Assembly: GCF_001422365.1 (NCBI RefSeq)
Contig: NZ_LMMT01000001.1
Location: forward strand, 224,293 to 288,292
DNA: 64,000 bases
From: Pseudorhodoferax sp. Leaf265
Lineage (GTDB): Bacteria; Pseudomonadota; Gammaproteobacteria; Burkholderiales; Burkholderiaceae_C
Direction: 5' to 3'
Shown: one piece after another, positions 28,610 to 37,179 of the stretch
Position numbering within the stretch: position 1 is the first letter of the stretch
Layout: each line of letters begins with the position of its first letter
Position numbers and translations under genes: made by a program
Notes under the pieces: generated by a model
The model's database searches: none
Told to the model about the DNA's origin: nothing
The model's input: the letters and a program-made list of their open reading frames with translations, nothing else

Positions 28610-29886
28610 ACGCGTTGAACATCGCCGAATACGCCCAGACGCTGGGCGTGCAGGCCCGCCAGGCCTCCGCCGCCATGGCGCGCGCCAGCGCCGCCACCAA
28701 GAACCAGGCCTTGCGCGCCCTCGCCCGACTGCTGCGCGAGCAGACCGGGCCGCTGCAGGCCGACAACGCCAAGGACATCGCACGTGCCGAGGCCGCCGGC
28801 CTAGCCGCCCCCATGGTGGACCGCTTGAAGCTCACGCCCAAGGTGCTCGACACCGTGGCCCAGGGCTGCGAGCAACTGGCCGCCATGCCCGATTTGATCG
28901 GCGAGATCAGCGGCATGCAGCAGCAGCCCAGCGGCATCCGCGTGGGCCAGATGCGCGTGCCGCTCGGCGTGTTCGCGATGATCTTCGAAAGCCGGCCCAA
29001 CGTGACCATCGAGGCTGCCAGCCTGTCGATCAAGAGCGGCAACGCCTGCATCCTGCGCGGCGGCTCCGAGGCCATCGAATCGAACAAGGCGCTGGCCCGG
29101 CTGGTGCAGCAGGCACTCGCAGAAGCCGGCCTGCCGGCCGAGGCCGTGCAACTGGTGCAGACCACCGACCGCGAGGCCGTGGGCCACCTGATTGCCATGC
29201 CCGAGCATGTGGACGTGGTGATCCCGCGCGGCGGCAAGGGCCTGATCGAGCGCATCAGCCGCGAGGCCAAGGTCCCCGTCATCAAGCACCTGGACGGCAA
29301 CTGCCATGTGTACGTGGACGACCCCTGCGACATCGCCATGGCCGTGACCGTGGCCGACAACGCCAAGACGCAGAAGTACAGCCCCTGCAACGCGGCCGAA
29401 GGCCTGCTGGTGGCGCGCGGCGTGGCGGCCGAGTTCCTGCCGAAGATCGGTGCCGTCTACGCCGCCAAGGGCGTGGAGATGCGCTGCGATGCCGAGGCGG
29501 CCGCCATCCTGGCCAGCGTCGGCGGTGCCCAGGTCGTGCCCGCCACCGAGCAGGACTGGTCCGAGGAGTACCTCGCGCCCGTCATCGCCGTGAAGGTGGT
29601 GGCAGGCCTGGACGAGGCCATCGCCCACATCAACCGCTACGGCAGCCACCACACCGACGCCATCCTCACGCGCGACCACGTGCATGCGCAGCGCTTCCTG
29701 CGCGAGGTGGATTCGGCCAGCGTGATGGTCAACACCAGCACACGCTTCGCCGACGGTTTCGAGTACGGCCTGGGCGCGGAAATCGGCATCAGCACCGACA
29801 AGTTCCACGCGCGCGGCCCGGTCGGCCTCTTGGGCCTGACCTCGCTCAAGTACGTGGTGCTGGGCAACGGCGAAGTGCGCGGCTGA
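28606..29886 (+). CDS. proA: Gamma-glutamyl phosphate reductase
   Basis: A 426-residue enzyme of proline synthesis that reduces gamma-glutamyl phosphate to glutamate semialdehyde with NADPH. Landmarks are [40 protein letters not shown] and the catalytic Cys261 in [12 protein letters not shown]. The ATG lies inside the kinase stop codon (ATGA). The product is the same intermediate that the fused aminotransferase at 19661-21781 would make from ornithine. Confidence 0.96.
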   Translation: MNALNIAEYAQTLGVQARQASAAMARASAATKNQALRALARLLREQTGPLQADNAKDIARAEAAGLAAPMVDRLKLTPKVLDTVAQGCEQLAAMPDLIGEISGMQQQPSGIRVGQMRVPLGVFAMIFESRPNVTIEAASLSIKSGNACILRGGSEAIESNKALARLVQQALAEAGLPAEAVQLVQTTDREAVGHLIAMPEHVDVVIPRGGKGLIERISREAKVPVIKHLDGNCHVYVDDPCDIAMAVTVADNAKTQKYSPCNAAEGLLVARGVAAEFLPKIGAVYAAKGVEMRCDAEAAAILASVGGAQVVPATEQDWSEEYLAPVIAVKVVAGLDEAIAHINRYGSHHTDAILTRDHVHAQRFLREVDSASVMVNTSTRFADGFEYGLGAEIGISTDKFHARGPVGLLGLTSLKYVVLGNGEVRG

Positions 29887-29916
29887 TCCGCCGCCGGCCC
29901 GTCTGCCCCGTCCAAC

Positions 29917-31398
29917 ATGCGCATCATCATCCTGGGCGCCGGCCGTGTCGGCGAGAGCGTCGTGGACAGCCTGGTGTCCGAGAAGAACGACATCACCGTC
30001 ATCGACACCGACGCGCGCCGCCTGCGCGCGCTGGGCGAGCGCTATGACCTGCGTGGCGTGGTCGGCAGCGGCGTCGATCCCGCCGTGCTCGAAGAGGCGG
30101 GTGCACCCGACGCCGACATGCTGATCGCCTGCGCTGCGCTGGACGAAACCAACCTGGTCTGCTGCAAGGTGGCGCACCGGCGCTTCAACATCCCGACCCG
30201 CATCGCGCGCGTGCGTTCGCAGGCCTTCCGCCACGGCAGCGACCTGGTCGACAAGGAAGGCTTCGCCGTCGACCGCGTGATCTGCCCCGAGGAATCGCTG
30301 ACGCGCTACATCTTCAAGCTGATCGAGTACCCCGAGGCGCTGCAGGTGCGCGAGTTCGCCGGTGGGCTGGCCTGCCTGGTCTCGGTGCGCGCGGTGGCCG
30401 GCGCACCGCTGGTGGCGCACAACATCGCCGAGCTGCGCGACTGCGTGCCCGACGTGCCGATGCGCATCGTCGCCATCTACCGCCGCTTCGAGGACGAGCC
30501 CGACCGCTTCATCGCCTGCGGCGGCCGCACCCGCGTGGAGCCTGGCGACGAGGTCTTCGTGCTGGCTGCGCGTGGGGACATCCCGCGCGTGCTGAGCGCA
30601 TTGCACCGCGACGAGCACCGCGGCCAGGGCCGGCCACGGCGCAGTGTGCAACGCATCATGATCGCCGGCGGCGGCCGGGTGGGCGAGCGGCTGGCGCTGG
30701 AACTGGCCGCCGCCGACGCGGGCTTCCACGTCAAGGTCATCGACCACGGTGCCGAGCGCTGCATCGAGCTGGCCAGCAAGCTGCCGCACGAGGTGCTGGT
30801 GCTGCACGGCGACGCCACCGACGAGAACCTGCTCGAAGACGAGGGCATCGAGACCATCGACCTGTTCCTCGCGCTGACCAACGACGACGAGAACAACATC
30901 ATGTCCAGCCTGCTGGCCAAGCAGATGGGCGCCAGGCGCGTGCTGGCCTTGATCAACCGGCGCAGCTATGCCGAACTCATGCACGGCACGCAGATCGACA
31001 TCGCGCTGTCGCCCGCGCAGGCCATGATCGGCGAGCTGCTCGCCCACGTGCGCCAGGGCGACGTGCAGGCCGTGCACAGCCTGCGCCGCGGCGTGGCCGA
31101 AGGGCTGGAGATCGTCGCACGCGGCGACCGCAAGACCTCGCGCGTGGTGGGCCGTGCAGTGCGCGACCTGAAGCTGCCAGAGCAGGCGCACTTCGGCCTG
31201 ATCGTGCGCGGCCTGCCCGATCCACTGGCGGTGGCGGACGACGCCGAGCCGACGGCCGCGCCCCCGGAGCCGCAGGTCATCATCCCGAGCGCCGACACGG
31301 TGATCGAGAGCAACGACCACATCGTGATCTTCGTGCCGCACAAGCGCCTGATCCGCGACGTGGAAAAGGCCTTCCGCGTCAGCGCGGCGTTCTTCTGA
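29917..31398 (+). CDS. trkA: Trk potassium transporter regulatory subunit TrkA
   Basis: A 493-residue cytoplasmic NAD-binding regulator of the Trk potassium channel. It has two RCK repeats, each with a Rossmann motif: GAGRVGES at the N-terminus and GGGRVGER near residue 251, each followed by a TrkA-C domain. A short insertion rich in Ala/Pro lies in the last TrkA-C domain (about residues 440-460). In E. coli dephosphorylated EIIA-Ntr binds TrkA. It precedes trkH by 9 bp. Confidence 0.95.
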   Translation: MRIIILGAGRVGESVVDSLVSEKNDITVIDTDARRLRALGERYDLRGVVGSGVDPAVLEEAGAPDADMLIACAALDETNLVCCKVAHRRFNIPTRIARVRSQAFRHGSDLVDKEGFAVDRVICPEESLTRYIFKLIEYPEALQVREFAGGLACLVSVRAVAGAPLVAHNIAELRDCVPDVPMRIVAIYRRFEDEPDRFIACGGRTRVEPGDEVFVLAARGDIPRVLSALHRDEHRGQGRPRRSVQRIMIAGGGRVGERLALELAAADAGFHVKVIDHGAERCIELASKLPHEVLVLHGDATDENLLEDEGIETIDLFLALTNDDENNIMSSLLAKQMGARRVLALINRRSYAELMHGTQIDIALSPAQAMIGELLAHVRQGDVQAVHSLRRGVAEGLEIVARGDRKTSRVVGRAVRDLKLPEQAHFGLIVRGLPDPLAVADDAEPTAAPPEPQVIIPSADTVIESNDHIVIFVPHKRLIRDVEKAFRVSAAFF

Positions 31399-31407
31399 TC
31401 TTCGTCC

Positions 31408-32874
31408 ATGCGCGACATCTTTCCGGTCCTGCGCGTGCTGGGCGTGATGCTCACATTCATGGCCTGGAGCATGGCCCTGCCGCTGGCGGTCTCATGGCAC
31501 TGGCAGGATGGCGTGAGCGATGCGTACATCGCCTCCTTCCTCGTGACCATGGTGGTGGGCGTGCTGCTGTGGCGCAGCATGCAGCGCCACCGGCGCGAAC
31601 TGCAGCCGCGCCATGGCGTGATGCTGGTCTCGCTGGCCTGGGTGCTGCTGCCGCTGTTCGCCGCCTTGCCGCTGGAGCTGGCCTTCATGGAGATGGACCG
31701 GCCGCTGAGCTTCACGCACGCCTACTTCGAGGCCGTGTCCGGGCTCACCACGACGGGGGGCACGGTGCTGAACAAGCTCGATACGCTGCCCCTGTCGGTC
31801 AACTTCTGGCGCTGCTTCCTGCAGTGGGTGGGCGGCATGGGCATCCTGATCCTGGCCGTGGCCGTGCTGCCGCTGCTCGGCGTGGGCGGCAGCCAGCTGT
31901 TCAAGGCCGAGGCCGCCGGCCCGCTCAAGGACAACAAGCTCACGCCGCGCATGGCGCAGACCGCCAAGGGCCTGTGGGGCGTGTACGCCACGCTGTCGAC
32001 CGCCTGCGCGCTGGCGTACTGGGCCGGCGGCATGCCGCCCATCGAAGCGGTGATGCACATGTTCACCACCGTGAGCTTGGGCGGGCTGTCGCCGCACGAC
32101 GCCAGCTTCGGCTACTTCAACTCGCCTCGGCTGGAAATGACGGCGGTGTTGTTCATGCTGTTCGCCAGCTGCAACTTCGCGCTGTACTTCACCGCCGTGC
32201 GCAAGGGCCGGCTGGACGTGGCGCTGTCCGACCCCGAACTGCGCGCCACCTTGTCGCTGCTGGTCGGCGGCGGGCTGCTGGCTGCGCTGCTGCTGTGGTC
32301 CAAGGGAATCTATCCGCCGCTGGATGCGCTGCGCCACGGCCTGTTCCATGTGGTGTCGGTGGCCACCACCACCGGCTATGCCACGCAGGACTACCTGCTG
32401 TGGCCGGTGTTCCTGCCGGTGTTCATGCTGCTGCTGTCGGGCATCGCCACCAGCGCCGGCTCCACGGGCGGCGGCATCAAGATGGTGCGCATGCTGATCC
32501 TGCTGCAGCAGGCACGCCGCGAGATCCGCCGGCTCGCCCACCCGCGCGCGGTGCAGCCCGTGCGCCTGGGGCATGCGGTGGTCGACACGCCGGTGATCTT
32601 CGCCGTGCTGGCCTTCATGCTGGTCTACGGCGCCACCGTGATCGTGTTGTCCATGGTGCTGATGCTGACCGACCTGGATCCGGTGACGGCCTTCAGCGCC
32701 ATCATCGCCAGCGTCAACTGCATGGGCCCGGGCCTGGGCGCGGTCGGCCCGGCCTCGTCGTTCGCGGTGCTGAACGACTTCCAGGTCTGGGTCTGCACGC
32801 TGGCCATGCTGATGGGCCGGCTGGAGATGCTGAGCTTCATGGCGCTGCTGATGCCCTCGTTCTGGAAGAACTGA
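31408..32874 (+). CDS. trkH: Trk potassium uptake protein TrkH
   Basis: A 488-residue potassium channel subunit with several hydrophobic segments. The four selectivity-filter-like P loops are visible, for example EAVSGLTTTGGTVL, TVSLGGLSPHDASFGYF, SVATTTGYATQDY and ASVNCMGPGLGAVGP. It works with TrkA and is immediately downstream of it. Length matches TrkH rather than the shorter KtrB. Confidence 0.95.
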   Translation: MRDIFPVLRVLGVMLTFMAWSMALPLAVSWHWQDGVSDAYIASFLVTMVVGVLLWRSMQRHRRELQPRHGVMLVSLAWVLLPLFAALPLELAFMEMDRPLSFTHAYFEAVSGLTTTGGTVLNKLDTLPLSVNFWRCFLQWVGGMGILILAVAVLPLLGVGGSQLFKAEAAGPLKDNKLTPRMAQTAKGLWGVYATLSTACALAYWAGGMPPIEAVMHMFTTVSLGGLSPHDASFGYFNSPRLEMTAVLFMLFASCNFALYFTAVRKGRLDVALSDPELRATLSLLVGGGLLAALLLWSKGIYPPLDALRHGLFHVVSVATTTGYATQDYLLWPVFLPVFMLLLSGIATSAGSTGGGIKMVRMLILLQQARREIRRLAHPRAVQPVRLGHAVVDTPVIFAVLAFMLVYGATVIVLSMVLMLTDLDPVTAFSAIIASVNCMGPGLGAVGPASSFAVLNDFQVWVCTLAMLMGRLEMLSFMALLMPSFWKN

Positions 32875-32877
32875 GGC

Positions 32878-34263
32878 TCAACGCGTCCACCCCCCGAAGC
32901 GGATCGCCCCTGCGAGGATGGCCGCGTACAGCGCCAGGCTGGCCGCCACGACCGCATAGAACGCTGGGGCCGGCGCCTGCAGCCAGCCCACGCAGATCCA
33001 GCCGCCCAGCGCCACCACGGCCAGCCGCGCCAGGCTGCCCACCAGCGGCCACAGCATGCGGCCGGCCCCCTGCGAGGCGAAGAACAGCGCCAGGCCCAGG
33101 CCGAACAGCCCGTAGCTGGCGCCGACGATGCGCAGGTACACGGCGCCCTGCGCGCGCACCTGCGGATCGGCCGTGAAGGCGTCCATCCACAGGCCGGGCG
33201 CCAGCGCCACGGCCAGGCCGATGGCGCCAGTGATCGCCGCCACCAGGCCGCCGCCCAGCCAGGCCGCGCGCAAGGCCCGGCCGGTCTGGCCCGCGCCCAT
33301 GTTGGTGGCCACCAGCGTGGTCAGCGCGGTGCCGAAGCCGAAGGCAATCGGCACCAGGATGTATTCGAGCCGCGCCGCCACGCCGTAGCCGGCCAATGCC
33401 ACCGTGCCGTAACTGCCCACGACCGCCGTGGCCACAGCGATCGAACTGTTGCTGATGACCGGGCTCAGCGAGGCCGGCAGCCCTACGCGCAGGATGCCGG
33501 CGAAGGCGGCCCGCTCGATGCGCCAGCCCCTGGCCCGCAGCGGCACCGCGCTGCCTGGTCGCAGCAGCGCTCCGGCCAGTACCAGCGCCGACACGCCGTT
33601 GACCGCCAGCAGGCTGAGCGCCGCGCCGGCCACGCCGAGGCCCGGGATCGGCCCCCAGCCGAACACCAGCGCCGGACACAACAGCAGGTGCGCCAGCGTG
33701 GCGCCCAACATGGCCGCAGACGGCAGCACCATGTTGCCGGCACCGCGCACGATGCCGCCCAACACGTTGACCGCCCAGATGGCCAGCGCGCCGCCGAACA
33801 TGGCGTTCGAGTACGCAAGCGCCGCGTCGAGCGCGCCCCCACGCCCGCCCATCGCGGTGTAGACCGTGCGGCCGAAGCCCAGCAGCGCCAGCATGAACAG
33901 CGCCGCCATGACCACCCCCACCAGCAGCGCGTGCCGTGCCAGCTGCCCGGCATCCGCCGCGCGGCCCGCACCCAGCGCGCGCGCCACGGCGGCCGTGGTG
34001 GCGCCGCCGATGCCGCCGGCCGACATCTGCACCATCAGCATCGACAGCGGCAGCACCAGCGCCACACCGGCCAGCGCCTCGTGCCCCAGGCGGCCGAGGA
34101 TGAAGCCGTCGTAGCCGATCTGGATGGTCATGGCGAACAGGCCGATGACGTTCGGCGTGGCCAGGCGCAGCAGCGTGGGCAACAGCGGTGCATGCAGCAA
34201 CTGCTGCGTGCGGTCGGCGGCCCGCGCCGAAGGCGAGGCGGGCAACGTGGCGGCGGCAGCCAT
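32878..34263 (-). CDS. MATE family efflux transporter
   Basis: A 461-residue inner membrane protein with about twelve hydrophobic segments in two related halves, opening LLPTLLRLATPNVIGLFAMTIQIGYDGFILGRLG. MATE proteins export cationic drugs in exchange for sodium or protons. The start at 34263 (MAAAATLPAS) leaves 2 bp from the upstream dehydrogenase gene, so both probably share a transcript under the TetR regulator at 35050. The longer open frame in the same register is dehydrogenase antisense-frame extension. Confidence 0.88.
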   Translation of the reverse strand: MAAAATLPASPSARAADRTQQLLHAPLLPTLLRLATPNVIGLFAMTIQIGYDGFILGRLGHEALAGVALVLPLSMLMVQMSAGGIGGATTAAVARALGAGRAADAGQLARHALLVGVVMAALFMLALLGFGRTVYTAMGGRGGALDAALAYSNAMFGGALAIWAVNVLGGIVRGAGNMVLPSAAMLGATLAHLLLCPALVFGWGPIPGLGVAGAALSLLAVNGVSALVLAGALLRPGSAVPLRARGWRIERAAFAGILRVGLPASLSPVISNSSIAVATAVVGSYGTVALAGYGVAARLEYILVPIAFGFGTALTTLVATNMGAGQTGRALRAAWLGGGLVAAITGAIGLAVALAPGLWMDAFTADPQVRAQGAVYLRIVGASYGLFGLGLALFFASQGAGRMLWPLVGSLARLAVVALGGWICVGWLQAPAPAFYAVVAASLALYAAILAGAIRFGGWTR

Positions 34264-34265
34264 GC

Positions 34266-34973
34266 TCAACGTTTGATCTCGCCGAGGTACACGCCCGGCT
34301 CGGCCGACAGGCCCTGCTTGACCTGCCGCGTGATCGCATCGCCCAGCACCTCCTCGGCGCCCGCGGCCAGGCCATCGAACGCAGCGCGCACGATCTCTTC
34401 GGGCGTGGACTTGGGCATCTCGATGCCGCGCGTCAGGTCGGTGTCGACGAAGCCCATGTGCAGGCCCAGCACCTGCGTGCCCTGGGCGCGCAACGCGTGG
34501 CGCAGGCCGTTGGTCAATGACCAGGCCGCGGACTTGCTGGAGCCGTAGACCGCCAGCACGGGCGTGCTGATCCAGCTGGCGACGGACAGCACGTTCAGGA
34601 TGGCGCCGCCGCCGTTGGCCTTGAGCACCGGCGCGAAGGCGCGCGCCAGCAGCAGCGGGCCGAAGTAGTTGGTCTCCAGCTGCGCGCGAGCGGCTTCCAC
34701 GGCGCCATCGGCCAGGAAGTCGCCCATCAGCGCAATGCCGGCGTTGTTCACCAGCAGCGTCACGTCGCTGCATCGCGCTGCCGCGGCCGCCACCTGCTCG
34801 GGCTTGGTGACGTCCAACGCAACGGACTCCACCCCCGCGAGCGTGATGCTGGCCGGATCGCGCGCAGCGGCGTAGACCTTGCGCGCGCCGCGCGCCAGCG
34901 CCTCGCGGGCGAAGGCCTGGCCGATGCCGCGGTTGGCACCGGTGATGAGGACGGTGGCGTTCTCAAGTTGCAT
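34266..34973 (-). CDS. Short-chain dehydrogenase/reductase
   Basis: A 235-residue classical SDR. The cofactor motif is TGANRGIGQ at residues 11-19, NNAGIAL follows, then the catalytic Ser region SVASW and the YGSSK motif with Tyr and Lys. Substrate unknown. The ATG at 34973 follows AAGGAG. An 18-bp palindrome lies 24 bp upstream, matching the site in front of the TetR gene, so TetR repression is likely. Confidence 0.9.
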   Translation of the reverse strand: MQLENATVLITGANRGIGQAFAREALARGARKVYAAARDPASITLAGVESVALDVTKPEQVAAAAARCSDVTLLVNNAGIALMGDFLADGAVEAARAQLETNYFGPLLLARAFAPVLKANGGGAILNVLSVASWISTPVLAVYGSSKSAAWSLTNGLRHALRAQGTQVLGLHMGFVDTDLTRGIEMPKSTPEEIVRAAFDGLAAGAEEVLGDAITRQVKQGLSAEPGVYLGEIKR

Positions 34974-34996
34974 GGAAAGCTCCTTCGGGCTGGTTG

Positions 34997-35014
34997 ATAT
35001 GACGCGCGTCATAT
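34997..35014. promoter_or_regulatory. Perfect palindromic operator before the SDR gene
   Basis: ATATGACGCGCGTCATAT is a perfect 18-bp palindrome between tetR and the SDR gene. Its half-site ATATGAC recurs in the palindrome upstream of tetR, which argues for binding by that TetR protein. Confidence 0.75.
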
Positions 35015-35049
35015 TTCTGGGTGCGGGGATCGGCGGATCTGGTGGCGCG

Positions 35050-35637
35050 TCAGCGCGCGGGCGCCGTGTCGAACTGCGCCAGCAGGCTGCGGCGCGTGGC
35101 GGCCAGCAGGGCGCGGCCTTCGGCGTTGTCGCCCAACGCGCGTGCCAGCTGCAGCGCGCCGACCAACTGGCCGGCCACCACGCCGGCCTGTTCTGCCACC
35201 TCGTCCGGCAGGGCGCGCCGCACGGTGGCCACCAGTCGGCGCACGCGCTCGGCCGCAGCCTGCGCCACTTCGGCCGACTGGCGCGGCATCTCGGAGGCCA
35301 GGGCCGCCACCGGGCAACCCTGCGTGGTGCCGACGAGGTGGCCGTCTGCCAGGTAGGCATCGACCAGAGCACGCAAGGGGCTGGCGCCACGCGCCTGGCG
35401 CTGCGCCGTGCTCTTGGCCAGGCGCGCCGCACTGTCTCGCCCGGCATGTTCGATGGCCTCGCACAGCAGCGCGTCGCGCGAGGCGAAGTGGGCGTAGAAG
35501 CCGCCGTGCGTGAGGCCGGCGCGCTTCATCACGTCGGCCACGCCCACACCCCAGAAACCGGCCTCGCGCATGACGCTGGCCGCCGTCTCGACGATGCGGT
35601 CGTGCGTCAGCTGCTTGCGGCTCGGTGCGGTGTCCAT
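35050..35637 (-). CDS. TetR/AcrR family transcriptional repressor
   Basis: A 195-residue regulator. The N-terminal helix-turn-helix reads HDRIVETAASVMREAGFWGVGVADVMKRAGLTHGGFYAHFASRD, a common form in regulators of SDR and efflux genes. A C-terminal ligand domain contains a cysteine in TTQGCPVAALASEM, also common in the group. I chose the ATG at 35637; a GTG at 35655 adds six residues. It likely controls itself and the SDR-MATE pair downstream through two matching palindromes. Confidence 0.9.
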   Translation of the reverse strand: MDTAPSRKQLTHDRIVETAASVMREAGFWGVGVADVMKRAGLTHGGFYAHFASRDALLCEAIEHAGRDSAARLAKSTAQRQARGASPLRALVDAYLADGHLVGTTQGCPVAALASEMPRQSAEVAQAAAERVRRLVATVRRALPDEVAEQAGVVAGQLVGALQLARALGDNAEGRALLAATRRSLLAQFDTAPAR

Positions 35638-35656
35638 GGGGCCGCAAGATAGCACG

Positions 35657-35678
35657 AAATATGATGGTCGTCATATTT
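35657..35678. promoter_or_regulatory. Near-perfect palindromic operator before tetR
   Basis: A 22-bp imperfect palindrome, AAATATGATGG/TCGTCATATTT, sits 19 bp before the tetR start. Nine of eleven pairs match and the outer half-sites ATATGA/TCATAT equal those of the site at 34997-35014. It lies between tetR and gshA, so it may also affect gshA. Confidence 0.7.
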
Positions 35679-35756
35679 GCGATGCTTGCATCCTGGCTGC
35701 GTCCCCCCATATCCCTAGAATTCGCCCGAATACTCCATCCGCAAGGATCCTCTTTC

Positions 35757-37049
35757 ATGGTTCCCCACCTCATCACCGCACTGACCGGGCCGATCAACGA
35801 GCTCGAGCAGCGCATCCTCGATTCCACGCCGGCCATCGAACGCTGGTTCCGGCTGGAGTGGATGGAACACACGCCGCCGTTCTACTGTTCCGTGGACATC
35901 CGCAACGCCGGTTTCAAGCTCGCGCCGGTGGACACCAACTTGTTCCCGGGGGGCTGGAACAACCTCACGCAGCCCATGCTGCCGCTGGCCGTGCAGTCGG
36001 CCATGGCCGCCATCGAGAAGATCTGCCCCGAGGCCAAGAACCTGCTGCTGATCCCCGAGAACCACAGCCGCAACACCTTCTACCTGGCCAACGTGGCGCA
36101 GCTGCAGCGCATCTTCCACATGGCCGGCCTGAACGTGCGCGTGGGCTCGATCGATCCGGAGATCAAGGAAACCAAGACCATCCAGCTGCCCACTGGCGAG
36201 GAGCTCACGCTGGAGCCCGTGGTGCGCAGCAAGCGCCGCCTGGGGCTGAAGAACTTCGACCCCTGCACCATCCTGCTCAACAACGACCTGTCGGCCGGCG
36301 CGCCCGGCATCCTGGAAGACCTGCACGAGCAGTACCTGCTGCCGCCGCTGCACGCGGGCTGGTCGGTGCGGCGCAAGAGCCGGCATTTCCAGAGCTACGA
36401 GGAGGTCTCCAAGCGCTTCGGCAAGCTGCTGGGCATCGACCCCTGGCTCATCAACCCGATGTTCGCCAAATGCGGCGAGGTCGACTTCGCCGAAGGCGCC
36501 GGCATGGATTGCCTGCAGACCAACGTGGATGCGCTGCTGACCAAGGTGCGCCGCAAGTACAAGGAATACGGCATCAACGAGAAGCCCTTCGTGGTCGTGA
36601 AGGCCGACAACGGCACTTACGGCATGGGCATCATGACCGTGCACGACGCGGCCGAACTCGACAATCTGAACCGCAAGTCGCGCAACAAGATGGCCGTGGT
36701 CAAGGACGGCCAGCCCGTGCACGACGTGATCATCCAGGAAGGCGTGTTGACCGCCGAGCGCATGCACGACGCCATGGCCGAGCCCGTGGTCTACATGATG
36801 GACCGCTACGTGGTCGGCGGCTTCTACCGCGTGCATGCCGACCGCGGCCCCGACGAGAACCTCAACGCGCCGGGCTCGCGCTTTGTACCACTGGCTTTCG
36901 CCGAGAGTACGCACTTACCGCAGCACGGCATGAAGCCAGGGGCCAGCGCGCCGAACCGCTTCTACATGTATGGGGTGATCGGCCGTCTGGCCATGGTCGC
37001 GGCCAGCTACGAACTCGAAGCCACAGACCCGGAGGCCGAGGTCTACTGA
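35757..37049 (+). CDS. gshA: Glutamate-cysteine ligase (betaproteobacterial type)
   Basis: A 430-residue enzyme for the first step of glutathione synthesis, of the TIGR02049 type found in Thiobacillus and Burkholderiales, unrelated in length to E. coli GshA. Landmarks are FYCSVDIRNAGFKLAPVDTNLFPGGWNNL, LIPENHSRNTFYL, VVVKADNGTYGMGIMTV and the C-terminal GVIGRLAMVAASYELE. The start at 35757 was taken because the family opens with MVPHLITAL. gshB, usually close by, lies 8.4 kb downstream. Confidence 0.93.
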   Translation: MVPHLITALTGPINELEQRILDSTPAIERWFRLEWMEHTPPFYCSVDIRNAGFKLAPVDTNLFPGGWNNLTQPMLPLAVQSAMAAIEKICPEAKNLLLIPENHSRNTFYLANVAQLQRIFHMAGLNVRVGSIDPEIKETKTIQLPTGEELTLEPVVRSKRRLGLKNFDPCTILLNNDLSAGAPGILEDLHEQYLLPPLHAGWSVRRKSRHFQSYEEVSKRFGKLLGIDPWLINPMFAKCGEVDFAEGAGMDCLQTNVDALLTKVRRKYKEYGINEKPFVVVKADNGTYGMGIMTVHDAAELDNLNRKSRNKMAVVKDGQPVHDVIIQEGVLTAERMHDAMAEPVVYMMDRYVVGGFYRVHADRGPDENLNAPGSRFVPLAFAESTHLPQHGMKPGASAPNRFYMYGVIGRLAMVAASYELEATDPEAEVY

Positions 37050-37179
37050 CACCGTGAACAAGGGGAGTTGCTGCAGTGCAACATAGGCACCGCGGTGGCT
37101 TGCCGGCTTCAGGGCGAAGCGCACAATAGCCGTCCCGCGAAACACCAGCCGCTGGCCCCAACGGCCGGGCGGCTTTCCT

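Noticed and set aside
37050..37179. Riboswitch (for example a ydaO/kup-type cyclic di-AMP element) before kup
   Set aside because: No conserved fold or core motif was recognised in the 130-bp gap.
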